Made by a program: the position numbers and the translations under genes
Shown here: positions 38,164 to 48,751 of the stretch, in pieces
Position numbering within the stretch: the stretch's first letter is position 1
How the letters are laid out: each line of letters starts with the position of its first letter
Assembly: GCF_000175935.2 (NCBI RefSeq)
Contig: NC_014837.1
Location: 1,674,001 to 1,738,000, forward strand
DNA length: 64,000 nt
DNA from: Pantoea sp. At-9b
Lineage (GTDB): Bacteria; Pseudomonadota; Gammaproteobacteria; Enterobacterales; Enterobacteriaceae
Direction: 5' to 3'
The notes under the pieces: generated by a model
Databases searched by the model: none
What the model was told of the DNA's origin: nothing
Seen by the model: only the letters and a program-made list of their open reading frames with translations

Positions 38164-39087
38164 TTAGCGCAATGTCGGGTGGCCGGTAAAGGCGAACTGG
38201 GCTTCTCCGTGCTGAATCTGCAAACAGGCGCTGGCACCGAGGGGAAGCGTGACGGTGTCAAAGCCGTGACCAAAGGCCAAATCGCTGATCACCGGTAGCT
38301 GATACTCATCCCGCACACGTTGCCAGACCGTCTCGAAATCGAAACCGTTATCGTAGTCCGAGAGGGTGGTGCTGGTGAAGCTGCCGGTCACGATCGCTTT
38401 TTGCCGCGCCAGAATGCCACTTTGGTGCAGTTGAATCAGCATGCGTTCAATGCGGAACGGATGTTCATTCACATCCTCGATCACCAGAATACCGTCTTCA
38501 ATCTGCGGTAACCAAGGGGTGCCAATCAGCGAACAAATCATCGCCAGATTGCCACCCCATAAGGTGCCTTCCCAGCGGCCTTCATCCGGGCTGGCGCTGC
38601 GCCAGTTTATATTGACTGTAGGTGATGTAAGCGCTTGCCAAAAGTGAGACAGGGTAAAATCAGATAATGTCTCTGCGCCAAAATTACCTGCCAGCATCGG
38701 CCCGCTAAAGGTGATCAGCCCGGTTTGTGCCAGCAACGCCAGTTGCAGTGCAGTGAAGTCACTGTGGCCGCACAAGGCGACGGGTTGGTTCAATAACTGG
38801 CGCTGTAAGCCGACATAATCGACACCATCCAGCAAGCGCGACGCGCCATAACCGCCGCGCACCGCCAACACAATATCCGGCAGTGGGCTGAGTGCTGCCA
38901 GTTGATTAACATCATCCAGTCGCTGCTGGTCGCTACCGGCAAAACGCTGAAAACGACGGGCGATGGCGGTTTGGTTATCAATATGGTGGCCTGCCGCCTG
39001 CAAACGTGTCACGGCGCGTTGGGCAGCATCCTGATTGTGGCAATAGCCGGAAGGGGCGATTAGGCGTATCGAACGGGGGGCAACCAT
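38164..39087 (-). CDS. ldcA: Murein tetrapeptide LD-carboxypeptidase LdcA
   Basis: A 307-residue cytoplasmic serine peptidase that trims D-Ala from recycled murein tetrapeptides. IRLIAPSGYC starts the fold; nucleophile Ser109 lies in CGHSDFTAL, the Glu in IEDVNEHPFRIERML and the His in LAFGHGFDTVTLPLG. The start at 39087 has AGGATGAG upstream; longer readings to 39156 are not conserved. It is divergent from emtA, as in E. coli. Confidence 0.95.
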   Translation of the reverse strand: MVAPRSIRLIAPSGYCHNQDAAQRAVTRLQAAGHHIDNQTAIARRFQRFAGSDQQRLDDVNQLAALSPLPDIVLAVRGGYGASRLLDGVDYVGLQRQLLNQPVALCGHSDFTALQLALLAQTGLITFSGPMLAGNFGAETLSDFTLSHFWQALTSPTVNINWRSASPDEGRWEGTLWGGNLAMICSLIGTPWLPQIEDGILVIEDVNEHPFRIERMLIQLHQSGILARQKAIVTGSFTSTTLSDYDNGFDFETVWQRVRDEYQLPVISDLAFGHGFDTVTLPLGASACLQIQHGEAQFAFTGHPTLR

Positions 39088-39250
39088 AACTCTCATCCTG
39101 TGTGGGTTGGCTTGCCGATGATGACGAAATGCGTTACGGAAGTCACGAGCTGGCAAGGTTTTTTACGAATTTAGGACAAACGGTAATTTAACCCAACGGC
39201 AAGCCAGGTATGATAGGTTGCGCCGAATCTATTGCGGAATCCAAAATTCA

Positions 39251-39880
39251 GTGAAAATCCGACTACTTATGCTCTCTGCGCTATTGTTGGCAGGCTGTGC
39301 CAGCGAACCGCAGACCGTGGTAACGCCAGAGAAGAATACACCTTTAACCCAGGCTCCACCGTCAAAAATCACCGACGCCTGGTCAATGTTTACTGAAGAT
39401 GCCGCCAGTCATTATGGCGTTGATGAAAAGCTTATCAGCGCCATTATTAGTGTCGAATCAGGGGGCAACCCCACTGTGATCAGCCGTTCCAATGCGGTTG
39501 GTTTGATGCAGATTAAAGCCGCCACGGCGGGTCGCGCGGTGTATCGCGCCCAGGGTCGTCGGGGCCAGCCGACCTCATCCGAGTTACGCGATCCGGCAAG
39601 GAATATCGATATTGGCGCGGCCTATATCCGTATTTTGCAGGAGTCCGAACTGGCGGGCATTCGTGATCCGCTGACCTTGCGTTACGCGACCATCGTCTCC
39701 TATGCCAACGGTGCTGGTGCGCTGCTGCGAACCTTCTCACGTGACCGCGACCGTGCCATTGCCATGATCAATGACATGACGCCGGACGAGTTTTATCAAC
39801 ACGTACAGAATAAACATCCGGCCGCCCAGGCTCCGCGTTACCTGTGGAAAGTGACCACGGCGTATCGCACCATCGGTTAA
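39251..39880 (+). CDS. emtA: Endo-type lytic murein transglycosylase EmtA (MltE)
   Basis: A 209-residue outer-membrane lipoprotein that cuts glycan strands internally. Lipobox LLLAGCASE; catalytic Glu in SVESGGNPTVISRSNAVGLM; NIDIGAAYIRIL and VSYANGAGALLRTFS are typical. The start is probably GTG at 39251 (VKIRLL); the longer frame to 39218 begins with TTG and lacks a signal shape. A palindrome pair follows the stop, then the sugar island. Confidence 0.93.
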   Translation: MKIRLLMLSALLLAGCASEPQTVVTPEKNTPLTQAPPSKITDAWSMFTEDAASHYGVDEKLISAIISVESGGNPTVISRSNAVGLMQIKAATAGRAVYRAQGRRGQPTSSELRDPARNIDIGAAYIRILQESELAGIRDPLTLRYATIVSYANGAGALLRTFSRDRDRAIAMINDMTPDEFYQHVQNKHPAAQAPRYLWKVTTAYRTIG

Positions 39881-39890
39881 TCACTGATTC

Positions 39891-39950
39891 GTAGCGGCGC
39901 GATTCCGGGCGCGTTGTCAGAAAAAGACGCGCGATTAATCGCGCCGCTAC
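39891..39950. repeat. REP-like palindrome pair, left edge of sugar island
   Basis: GTAGCGGCGCGATTCCGGGC (first arm altered in the middle), then GCGCGATTAATCGCGCC with CGCTAC. It lies between convergent emtA and the SorC-type regulator gene. Confidence 0.8.
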
Positions 39951-39957
39951 GGCTTGA

Positions 39958-40908
39958 TTATCCCTCCACCAGCAACCTTGCTGTGGGATAATCCACAATC
40001 AACACCTTCACATAGCCGCCGCGTAACGCGCCGCGAATCGCCTGCGCTTTCTCTTTACCACCTGCCAGCGCCACCACCTGCGGGCAATTCTTCACCTGCG
40101 CCAGCTCCATACCAATCACCGGATCTTCCGCTGTGCTGAGTACCGGCTGCCCGTCAGCGTCAAAATAATGCAGACAGATGTCACCCACCGCACCGCGTTG
40201 CGCCAGGGTGCGCAGCATCTCTTCGTCATAATAGTTGCCGGAATTACGTAGCAACGCTGACGGCTCCAGATCGCCAATCCCGACAATCGCCAGATCCACT
40301 TGCTCGAATTTCTCCAGCACCACGGCAACATCGGGGTTCACCGACAGACGCTGGCGATCCTGCACCGAATGTTCAATCGACTGCGAGGGCAGCAGCCATG
40401 CCGGACAATTCAACAACGCCGCCAGGTTTTGTGTCAGGATGGTGGCCTGTACGTTGCCGTTGGTGCCAACGCCACCCAGCAACTGAATCACCCCACGACA
40501 GGGCGCATTGAGCGGATGCAAAGCATCCACCATCGCCCGGATGGTCCCGCTCCATGAGGAGATGCCGATCAACTCATCGGCGCGTAAACGTGTTTCCAGA
40601 TAGTGTGCAGCCGCAGAGCCGATCGCCTGCTTAATCTGCAACGCCGAAGCCTGTTCTGCCACATCAACAACGATCGCCTGCGGTAGCTGGTAAGTCTGCT
40701 CAATGGCTTTCTCCAGCTCAGGAAACACGTTAGCGGGCGGGACCACGCTAATCTTCACTACGCCTTCCTTTACGCTGCGATTAAGAATGCGTGAAACAAA
40801 GGATTGCGACAATTTCAGTAGCTGAGCGATGTCCGATTGTTTCAGCCCTTCCACATAATAAAGGGTGGCAATCTTCACCATCAGCCGCTGTTCATCCTGT
40901 TTTGCCAT
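39958..40908 (-). CDS. SorC-family sugar-responsive regulator
   Basis: A 316-residue DNA-binding regulator. The N-terminal helix-turn-helix reads KQSDIAQLLKLSQSFVSRIL (about 23-42); the remainder is a SorC/DeoR-type sugar-phosphate-binding domain (IGISSWSGTIRAMVDAL, GGVGTNGNVQATILTQNLA, VVALAGGKEKAQAIRGALRG), as in LsrR. It is divergent from the sugar operon and probably controls it. The effector is likely the phosphorylated sugar made by the kinase at the far end. AGAGGGAT precedes the ATG. Confidence 0.92.
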   Translation of the reverse strand: MAKQDEQRLMVKIATLYYVEGLKQSDIAQLLKLSQSFVSRILNRSVKEGVVKISVVPPANVFPELEKAIEQTYQLPQAIVVDVAEQASALQIKQAIGSAAAHYLETRLRADELIGISSWSGTIRAMVDALHPLNAPCRGVIQLLGGVGTNGNVQATILTQNLAALLNCPAWLLPSQSIEHSVQDRQRLSVNPDVAVVLEKFEQVDLAIVGIGDLEPSALLRNSGNYYDEEMLRTLAQRGAVGDICLHYFDADGQPVLSTAEDPVIGMELAQVKNCPQVVALAGGKEKAQAIRGALRGGYVKVLIVDYPTARLLVEG

Positions 40909-40982
40909 GATTTATCCCTCTCCAAATCTGCCTGGTATTGTTAATCAGCCGGTCATAAATAACAACGCTGAACAATTTGTGA

Positions 40983-42035
<1,053 letters not shown>

Positions 42036-42048
42036 CCGGGGGGACGGC

Positions 42049-42660
42049 ATGAAGGGCAGAGCGACAGGCGGAATCATCATGGTGGCACTGGCGTTGATGT
42101 TGACGGCGTGCACGGTGGTGGATCTCGACGCAAACGGCAATCCCATCATGCCGAAAGATCCCCACGCCAAACCCGGCTACACCAATCAGACGCCGCAGCA
42201 GATCGCGGAGGAGAGCTGGCAAAGCCGGGTGGCGCAACCGGCGGAGAAACAGGCGCTGAGCTGGAACGATATGGAAACCAAAAGCCATACGTTGAAGGCA
42301 GGCACCAGCGAGAGCGTCTTTGTGCGTGCCGGCGGCACGGTCACGGCGCTGGATAGCAGTAACGATCGTGAGCGTGTACTGACCGTCACCATTAACGGTA
42401 AACCGGTCAACGTGCTGATTGGTCCGGTATTGCGCAGCAATGCTATTCGCGATGCCGCAGGTTTCCGTTTCGAAGAGTTCACTAATCAGGTGCAGTACGC
42501 GCAACTCACCAAAGCGCTCAACCGTCATGCGGTGAAACAACTGCCCACCGTGGATGCCAGCTGGCAAGGCAAACCGGTGCAGATGGTACTGGCGGTCACC
42601 ATCGGGCCGGGCACCGTAGATGAAGTGGTGGCGATTCAGTTGCAACAGGGGAATGGATGA
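42049..42660 (+). CDS. DUF2291 lipoprotein of a sugar-uptake operon
   Basis: A 203-residue lipoprotein with lipobox MLTACTVVD and the DUF2291 pattern (VVDLDANGNPIMPKD, LIGPVLRSNAIRDAAGF, FEEFTNQVQYAQL). The family is usually encoded next to RbsB-type binding proteins, as here; its role is not known. It lies 13 bp after the binding-protein gene and overlaps the ATPase gene by an ATGA. Confidence 0.88.
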   Translation: MKGRATGGIIMVALALMLTACTVVDLDANGNPIMPKDPHAKPGYTNQTPQQIAEESWQSRVAQPAEKQALSWNDMETKSHTLKAGTSESVFVRAGGTVTALDSSNDRERVLTVTINGKPVNVLIGPVLRSNAIRDAAGFRFEEFTNQVQYAQLTKALNRHAVKQLPTVDASWQGKPVQMVLAVTIGPGTVDEVVAIQLQQGNG

Positions 42661-44177
42661 TGAGTGACGAAATTATCCTGCAAGCGAATCATATTTCGAT
42701 GCTGTTTCCTGGCACCCTGGCGCTGGATCGGGTGGATTATCGCGTCTGGCGCGGCAAGGTCAACGTCATCATCGGTGAGAACGGTGCCGGTAAATCGACG
42801 CTGATGAAAATTCTCGCAGGGGTGCAGCAACCCAGTACCGGCGAAATGCTGCTTAACGGCCAGAAGGTGGTGTTCCACAGTACCCGCGATGCAGCCCGCC
42901 ACGGTATCGGTATGGTTCATCAGGAGCTGAACCTGTTTGAAAACCTCAGCGTGGCGGAGAACATTTTTCTGGGTCGCGAGATCCAACAGGGAATCCGTCC
43001 GATCAATGAGGCGGAGCAGGCGCGTCGCACCGCCGTGTTGATGCAGCGCCTCGATCAGCCGATCTCGCCACAGGAGAAGGTCGGTAATCTCAAAGTGGGT
43101 CAGCAGCAGCTGGTGGAGATTGCCAAGGCGCTGGCGGAGGATGCCGACATCCTGATCCTCGATGAACCCACCTCGGCGTTGAGCAAAACCGAGGTGGAAA
43201 TTCTGTTCCGGGTGATTCGGGAACTGACGCGCCAGGGGGTTTCGATCATTTATATTTCGCACCGGCTGGAGGAGCTGATGGCGATTGGCGATGTCATCAC
43301 CATCCTGCGTGATGGACGCTTTCAGGCTGAAGCGCAGGTGAGCGATATCGATGTGCCGTGGATTGTCCGTGAAATGCTCGGCAGTGAGCCGGTCAGCAAC
43401 TTTCTGCCGCCAAATCGGCAATTTGGCGCGGCGGTGCTGGAAGCGGAGCACATCACCTGCGTCAGCCCGAACGGTAACACGCTGGTGGACGATGTCAGCT
43501 TCCAGGTACGCGCCGGGGAAATTGTCGGCATCTATGGCCTGATGGGAGCCGGTCGCACCGAATTGTTTGAATGCCTGCTCGGCAGCCAACGTAATTATCT
43601 TGGCAAATTGTGGCTCGACAGCAAACCGCTACCCACCCGGTTGCCCACCGCTGAACGCATTCGCATGGGGATGAGCCTGGTGCCGGAAGATCGCAAGCGC
43701 GCCGGTATTTTTCCCATCTCGTCGGTGGCGAGCAACCTGACCATCGCCAGCCTGTGGCGTCGTCTGTCGCATCGCATGGTGATTGCCCAGCAGGCTGAGC
43801 GTGAAGCGGTGACCAGCACGGTCGGCAATCTGGCGATCAAGGTGTCATCGCCGGATGTCGCCATCAGCGCGCTGAGCGGTGGCAATCAACAGAAAGTGGT
43901 GATTGGTCGGTCATTACTGACCAATCCCCGCCTGTTACTGCTGGACGAACCGAGTCGCGGCATTGATGTCGGGGCCAAAGCGGAGGTGTTCCGCATGATG
44001 GTGCGGTTGTCAGAACAGGGCATCGCGGTGTTGTTTTCCACCTCCGATCTAAAAGAAATCATGGCGGTTGCCGATCGCATTCTGGTGATGTCCGGCGGCA
44101 AACTTACGGCCGATCTTCCGCGTGCTGAGGCGGAAGAAGCGGCACTGGTCAAAGCAAGCGCACAGGGGTTCTCTTGA
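42657..44177 (+). CDS. Sugar ABC transporter ATPase, RbsA-like
   Basis: A 506-residue double ATPase. The first cassette has Walker A GENGAGKST and Walker B ILILDEPTSALS; the second has the degenerate P-loop GLMGAGRTE usual in RbsA/XylG, signature ALSGGNQQKV and LLLDEPSRGIDVGAK. It energises uptake through the permease downstream. Two ATGs (42657, 42660) overlap the preceding stop. Confidence 0.94.
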   Translation: MMSDEIILQANHISMLFPGTLALDRVDYRVWRGKVNVIIGENGAGKSTLMKILAGVQQPSTGEMLLNGQKVVFHSTRDAARHGIGMVHQELNLFENLSVAENIFLGREIQQGIRPINEAEQARRTAVLMQRLDQPISPQEKVGNLKVGQQQLVEIAKALAEDADILILDEPTSALSKTEVEILFRVIRELTRQGVSIIYISHRLEELMAIGDVITILRDGRFQAEAQVSDIDVPWIVREMLGSEPVSNFLPPNRQFGAAVLEAEHITCVSPNGNTLVDDVSFQVRAGEIVGIYGLMGAGRTELFECLLGSQRNYLGKLWLDSKPLPTRLPTAERIRMGMSLVPEDRKRAGIFPISSVASNLTIASLWRRLSHRMVIAQQAEREAVTSTVGNLAIKVSSPDVAISALSGGNQQKVVIGRSLLTNPRLLLLDEPSRGIDVGAKAEVFRMMVRLSEQGIAVLFSTSDLKEIMAVADRILVMSGGKLTADLPRAEAEEAALVKASAQGFS

Positions 44178-45286
44178 TGAAAAGCAACAGTGCCGTGGCG
44201 TTCGCCGCCCAACCCGCGAAAGCCTTTAACTCACGTGAAGGTCTGATTCTGCTGTTGTTAAAACTGCGCACTTTTATCGCGCTGTTTCTGATTGTTGGCT
44301 TCTTCTCGGCGACGGTGCCGGATTTCCTCGCGCTCGGCAGCATGGTGATCATGGTGAAGCATATCGCGATTAACGCCTTTCTGGCGTTGGGTATCACCTT
44401 TGTCATCATTACAGCCGGTATCGATCTCTCAATCGGTGCCACGCTGGGCCTGTGCGGCATGATCGCGGGCTGGCTGATCACCAAAGGGATTGTGTTGCCG
44501 ATGTTTGGCATCGCGATTTTTCCCAGCGTCTGGGTGATTGTGCCGCTGGTGCTGCTGGTCGGGGCTTTAATCGGCGCGGCGAATGGCTGGATTATCACGC
44601 GTTACAACGTTGCCCCCTTTATTTGCACCCTTGGCACCATGTACATCCTGCGTGGCGCAGCGATGCTGACGTCAGGCGGGGAGACGTTCCCGGGCTTACA
44701 GGGCAACCCGCTACTCGGTAACACCGGCTTTGACAAAATCGGTGCAGGCTATTTTCTCGGTTTGCCCTGGGCCATCTGGATGATGATCGTGCTGGCGCTG
44801 GTGATTGCTTATATTGCCCGACGGCTGCCCTTTGGCCGCCAGGTGTATGCCATCGGTGATAACGAACGTGCCGCCGAGCTCTCCGGGGTGAAGGTCAGGC
44901 AGGTGAAAATCTGGGTGTATACCTTGTCTGGGTTCTGTGCGGCGATTGCCGGGATTGTGGTGTCCTCGCAGTTGGTCGCCAGTCATCCGGCCAACGGGAC
45001 CTCATTTGAAATGAATGCTATCGCCGCAGTGGTACTGGGCGGTACTTCGCTGGCAGGCGGACGCGGCACTATTCTCGGTACGCTGGTGGGGGCATTTGTG
45101 ATCGGCTTTCTCGCCGACGGTTTAATCATGATGGGGGTCAGCGAGTTCTGGCAGATGGTGATCAAAGGCATCGTCATTATTGTCGCGGTGATTATCGACC
45201 AGATGCAAAGCCGGATGCAGCAAAAGGCAGCGGTGGTGGCCCAGAAAGCGCTGATTGAAGAGGGAGGCAGCGGAACGAAGCTTTAA
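44177..45286 (+). CDS. Sugar ABC transporter permease, RbsC-like
   Basis: A 369-residue permease (BPD_transp_2) with eight to ten membrane segments. Family motifs include GITFVIITAGIDLSIGATLG, RRLPFGRQVYAIGDNERAAE, VVLGGTSLAGGRGTILGTL and the terminal EFWQMVIKGIVII. The ATG at 44177 overlaps the TGA of the ATPase gene; a TTG one codon earlier is less likely. Confidence 0.94.
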   Translation: MKSNSAVAFAAQPAKAFNSREGLILLLLKLRTFIALFLIVGFFSATVPDFLALGSMVIMVKHIAINAFLALGITFVIITAGIDLSIGATLGLCGMIAGWLITKGIVLPMFGIAIFPSVWVIVPLVLLVGALIGAANGWIITRYNVAPFICTLGTMYILRGAAMLTSGGETFPGLQGNPLLGNTGFDKIGAGYFLGLPWAIWMMIVLALVIAYIARRLPFGRQVYAIGDNERAAELSGVKVRQVKIWVYTLSGFCAAIAGIVVSSQLVASHPANGTSFEMNAIAAVVLGGTSLAGGRGTILGTLVGAFVIGFLADGLIMMGVSEFWQMVIKGIVIIVAVIIDQMQSRMQQKAAVVAQKALIEEGGSGTKL

Positions 45287-45292
45287 TCGGTT

Positions 45293-45328
45293 GGGGCGCA
45301 GGCGGCATTTGTCTGTCCCCCTTTTTTT
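45293..45328 (+). terminator. Weak terminator inside the sugar island
   Basis: GGGG (45293-45296) with CAG can pair with CTG and CCCC (45312-45320), followed by CTTTTTTT. It would separate the importer genes from the transketolase genes, which then have their own operator-like palindrome. Confidence 0.4.
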
Positions 45329-45337
45329 GCTATGCAG

Positions 45338-45349
45338 GAATATATATTC
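45338..45349. promoter_or_regulatory. Second copy of the operator core
   Basis: GAATATATATTC is identical to the core of the 41062-41077 palindrome and lies 29 bp before the transketolase A start. Two identical copies before the two gene groups of one cluster suggest joint control by the SorC-family regulator. Confidence 0.6.
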
Positions 45350-45377
45350 AGTATCGATTTAAAATTCAGAGGTAACC

Positions 45378-46208
45378 ATGAATCCTTTCAAATACTCTGT
45401 GGACGAACTGACCGCCAAAGCGCGCGCGGTGCGTCGTCGCATTATCCAGCTCAATGCTGGCAGCCCGGCGGGGGGACATACCGGGGCTGACCTGTCGCAG
45501 GTGGAAATCCTGACGGCCCTCTATTTTCGCATTCTTAACTGCGCGCCGGACCGCATCAACGATCCACAGCGCGATATCTATATCCAGTCAAAAGGCCATG
45601 CGGTTGGCGGCTACTACTGCGTGCTGGCCGAAGCGGGCTATTTCCCCACCGACTGGCTCCCCACCTATCAGCATGCCGACTCTCATCTGCCGGGGCACCC
45701 GGTACGGCAAAAAACGCCCGGTGTGGAGCTGAATACCGGGGCGCTTGGGCACGGCCTACCGGTGGCGGTGGGTATCGCGCTGGCCGCCAAAAAAGATGGC
45801 AGCAACCGGATGGTGTATGTGGTGACCGGCGATGGCGAACTGGCCGAGGGCAGCAACTGGGAAGCGGCGCTGGTTGCGGCCCATTATGGTCTCGATAACC
45901 TGGTGATCATCAACGATAAGAACAAGTTGCAGCTGGCCGGGCATACCCGCGACATCATGAATACCGATCCGCTACCGGAGAAATGGCGGGCGTTTGGTTT
46001 AGACGTGACCGAATGCCATGGCAACGATATGGCCGCCGTCGTCGCAACGCTGGAAAGCCTGCCGCGTAACGGCAAACCACAGGTGGTGGTGGCCGATACC
46101 GAGAAAGGTTTTGGTATCTCCTTTATTCAAAGCAAGGCTGAGTGGCATCACCGGGTGCCGAAGGGAGAAGAGATCGCTCAGGCACTGGAGGAGCTGAAAG
46201 ATGAGTAA
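45378..46208 (+). CDS. Transketolase-like subunit A (TPP-binding half)
   Basis: A 276-residue N-terminal half of a split transketolase. HTGADLSQVEILTALYF and SKGHAVGGYY are phosphate/TPP contacts; the TPP motif runs from VTGDGELAEGSNWEAALVAA to INDKNKLQL; LNTGALGHGLPVAVGIALA is typical. It pairs with the next gene, which overlaps it by 8 nt. With a FGGY kinase the set resembles the apulose-4-phosphate transketolase (AptAB) and apulose kinase route for D-apiose; the true substrate is unproven. AGAGG precedes the ATG. Confidence 0.92.
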   Translation: MNPFKYSVDELTAKARAVRRRIIQLNAGSPAGGHTGADLSQVEILTALYFRILNCAPDRINDPQRDIYIQSKGHAVGGYYCVLAEAGYFPTDWLPTYQHADSHLPGHPVRQKTPGVELNTGALGHGLPVAVGIALAAKKDGSNRMVYVVTGDGELAEGSNWEAALVAAHYGLDNLVIINDKNKLQLAGHTRDIMNTDPLPEKWRAFGLDVTECHGNDMAAVVATLESLPRNGKPQVVVADTEKGFGISFIQSKAEWHHRVPKGEEIAQALEELKDE

Positions 46209-47145
46209 CGCACAACACCTGGCCAATGTAATGGTCAATGCTTTTATCGATGCGGTGAATCGCGGTATCGATCTGGTGCCGGTGGTGGCGGACTCGACCT
46301 CCACCGCCAAAATCGCTCCTTTTATCAAGGCGTTCCCGGACCGGCTGGTCAACGTTGGCATCGCAGAACAGACGTTGGTCGGCACGGCGGCGGGGCTGGC
46401 GATTGGTGGCAAAGTCGCGGTGACCTGTAACGCGGCTCCCTTCCTGATTTCCCGCGCCAACGAACAGGTGAAAGTCGACGTTTGTTACAACAACACTAAC
46501 GTCAAATTATTTGGCCTGAATGCCGGGGCCAGTTACGGCCCGCTCGCCAGCACCCACCACAGCATTGATGACATCGCCATCATGCGCGGTTTCGGCAATA
46601 TCGAGATTTATGCGCCGTCCTGCCCACTGGAGTGCCGCCAGATCATCGATTACGCGTTGGACCACGTGGGGCCGGTGTATATCCGACTCGACGGGAAAGA
46701 CCTGCGGCAGCTACATGATGACAGTTACCAGTTCCGTCCCGGCAACATCGATGTGTTGCGCAGCGGCAAAGACATCGCCCTGGTGGCGATGGGATCGACC
46801 GTGCATGAAATTGTCGATGCCGCCGAGCAGCTGCAAAGCCAGGGAATCGACGCAGGTGTGATCGCCATTCCATCGATTCGCCCTTGTGATACCCAACAGT
46901 TGCGCGAACTGTTAAATCACTATCCTGCGGTGATTACCGTGGAGGAGCACAACGTCAACGGTGGCGTCGGCAGTCTGGTGGCCGAGGTATTGGCCGAAGG
47001 GGGATGTGGCATCCCGTTACTGCGGCTCGGCATTCCGGATGGGCAATACGCGATTGCCGGTGATCGTGCCGCAACCCGCGCCCGACACAGCATCGATGCC
47101 GCCAGCGTGGTGAACAACGCGGTGCGTATCTGCACAGGAGAGTAA
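46201..47145 (+). CDS. Transketolase-like subunit B
   Basis: A 314-residue C-terminal half of the split enzyme. RLVNVGIAEQTLVGTAAGLA holds the catalytic Glu that activates TPP; ASYGPLASTHHSIDDIAIMR lies in the pyrimidine domain; VTVEEHNVNGGVGSLVAEVL belongs to the C-terminal transketolase domain. Together A and B make a full two-carbon ketol transferase. Confidence 0.92.
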   Translation: MSNAQHLANVMVNAFIDAVNRGIDLVPVVADSTSTAKIAPFIKAFPDRLVNVGIAEQTLVGTAAGLAIGGKVAVTCNAAPFLISRANEQVKVDVCYNNTNVKLFGLNAGASYGPLASTHHSIDDIAIMRGFGNIEIYAPSCPLECRQIIDYALDHVGPVYIRLDGKDLRQLHDDSYQFRPGNIDVLRSGKDIALVAMGSTVHEIVDAAEQLQSQGIDAGVIAIPSIRPCDTQQLRELLNHYPAVITVEEHNVNGGVGSLVAEVLAEGGCGIPLLRLGIPDGQYAIAGDRAATRARHSIDAASVVNNAVRICTGE

Positions 47146-47147
47146 AC

Positions 47148-48635
47148 ATGGCAGGTCCGTTGATACTGGCGATTGATGAAGGCACCACCAACGCCAAAGC
47201 GATCGCCGTGGATCGCCATGGCACGGTGGTGGCGCGCGGTAGCCAGCCGTTGACCCTGAACCATCCACAGCCGGGACTGGCGGAGCAGGACCCCATCGCC
47301 ATCTGGCAGGCGGTGCAACAGGCGGTCAGCGACTGTCTGGCGCAATGCCAGGGGGAGCCGGTGGCGGCGGTGGCGATCAGCAACCAGCGCGAATCGGTAC
47401 TGATCTGGCAGCGGCGCGACGGACAGCCGTTAACGCCGCTGGTCAGCTGGCAGGATCGCCGTTCGGAAGCGTTCTGTCGTGATTTACGTCAGGCGGGGAA
47501 AGCGCCGCGTATCACCGGTCTGACCGGGTTGGCGGTCGATCCGATGTTTCCTGCCGCCAAACTGACCGGCATGCTGGCGGCGGTACCGCAAGGGCTGGAA
47601 CGCGCCCGCGCGGGCGAATTATGTATTGGCACGGTCGATAGCTGGCTTAGCTGGCAACTGACCGGCGGCGAATGTTTCGTCACCGATCACGCCAATGCCG
47701 CGCGTACCCAATTGTATAGTCTGCACCGTGGTGACTGGGATGACGAGTTGTTGGCGCTGTTTCATATTCCGCGTGCCGCATTGCCAGCAATTGTACCGTC
47801 GGCCAGCGCGCAGGGCGTGGTGGCGATCGCTGATATTCCCGGTCTGGCTCCGGGTACGCCGTTGCTGGCGCGCATCGGTGATTCCCACGCTGCGCTTCAG
47901 GCACAACGCAGCGGCAGCGAAGAAGTGGTGAAAGCCACCTATGGCACCGGCTCCTCGTTGATGATGTCGATGGCGACGCCGTTACTGACCGAAAACGGCC
48001 TCAGCACTACCGTAGCCTGGCATGACGGCACCTTACGTTTTGCGTTTGAAGGCAACATCACCCATACCGGTTCTGGTGCGGCCTGGCTGGGGCGGATGAT
48101 CGGCATCAATGATCCACGTGAGTTGACCCGGCTGGCGCAAAGTACCGACAGCAATCAGGGCATTTACTTTGTACCGGCGCTGTCGGGACTGGGTGCGCCC
48201 TGGTGGGATCTGCAAGCGCGTGGCATGCTGTGCGGCTTAACCGATGCGGCTACGCCGGCGGTGCTGGCACGCGTGGCGCTCGAATCCATCACCTGCCAGA
48301 TTGCCGATGTGTTTTTCGCCATGGAACAGGCGAGTGGCGTGCAGCTACCGGCGTTGTGCGTCGACGGCAGTGCCACGGAAAACAGCTGGCTGATGCAGTT
48401 GCAGGCCGATGTCTTACAGCGTCCGCTCCGACGAGCTCCAACGCCGGAAGTCTCGGCGCTGGGGGCTGCGCTGCTGGCCGGACGCTCGCTGGGTTGGTGG
48501 CAGCAGGGCAGTGACATGGCGGCGTTACAGGGAGGCAGCGTGGTCTATCCGCGTGAGGAGCTGGCGCAAAGCATGCACGACCATTATCAGGGATGGCTGG
48601 ACGCCGTGGCACGCTGTCGTTACCAGCCTTGCTAA
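47148..48635 (+). CDS. FGGY-family carbohydrate kinase
   Basis: A 495-residue kinase. ILAIDEGTTNAKAIAVDRHG is the first phosphate motif; VSWQDRRSEAF, KATYGTGSSLMMSM and ALCVDGSATENSWLMQLQAD follow in normal FGGY order. It resembles glycerol, xylulose and apulose kinases. Coming 3 bp after the transketolase genes, it probably makes the ketose phosphate that AB then cleaves. A sugar isomerase is not present, so the imported sugar may already be a ketose or the isomerase may be elsewhere. Confidence 0.92.
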   Translation: MAGPLILAIDEGTTNAKAIAVDRHGTVVARGSQPLTLNHPQPGLAEQDPIAIWQAVQQAVSDCLAQCQGEPVAAVAISNQRESVLIWQRRDGQPLTPLVSWQDRRSEAFCRDLRQAGKAPRITGLTGLAVDPMFPAAKLTGMLAAVPQGLERARAGELCIGTVDSWLSWQLTGGECFVTDHANAARTQLYSLHRGDWDDELLALFHIPRAALPAIVPSASAQGVVAIADIPGLAPGTPLLARIGDSHAALQAQRSGSEEVVKATYGTGSSLMMSMATPLLTENGLSTTVAWHDGTLRFAFEGNITHTGSGAAWLGRMIGINDPRELTRLAQSTDSNQGIYFVPALSGLGAPWWDLQARGMLCGLTDAATPAVLARVALESITCQIADVFFAMEQASGVQLPALCVDGSATENSWLMQLQADVLQRPLRRAPTPEVSALGAALLAGRSLGWWQQGSDMAALQGGSVVYPREELAQSMHDHYQGWLDAVARCRYQPC

Positions 48636-48644
48636 TGTCGATCC

Positions 48645-48716
48645 GTAGCGGCGCGATTTATCGCGCGGGTTTTACTGGCAGTGCGTATAAAATTGCGCGA
48701 TAAATCGCGCCGCTAC
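48645..48716. repeat. REP-like palindrome pair, right edge of sugar island
   Basis: GCGGCGCGATTTATCGCGC and GCGCGATAAATCGCGCCGC with outer GTAG/CTAC, separated by about 28 nt, between the convergent kinase and ycgR genes. Confidence 0.88.
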
Positions 48717-48751
48717 GGAATATGCCTCAGTATATTTCATCGCACATGTTG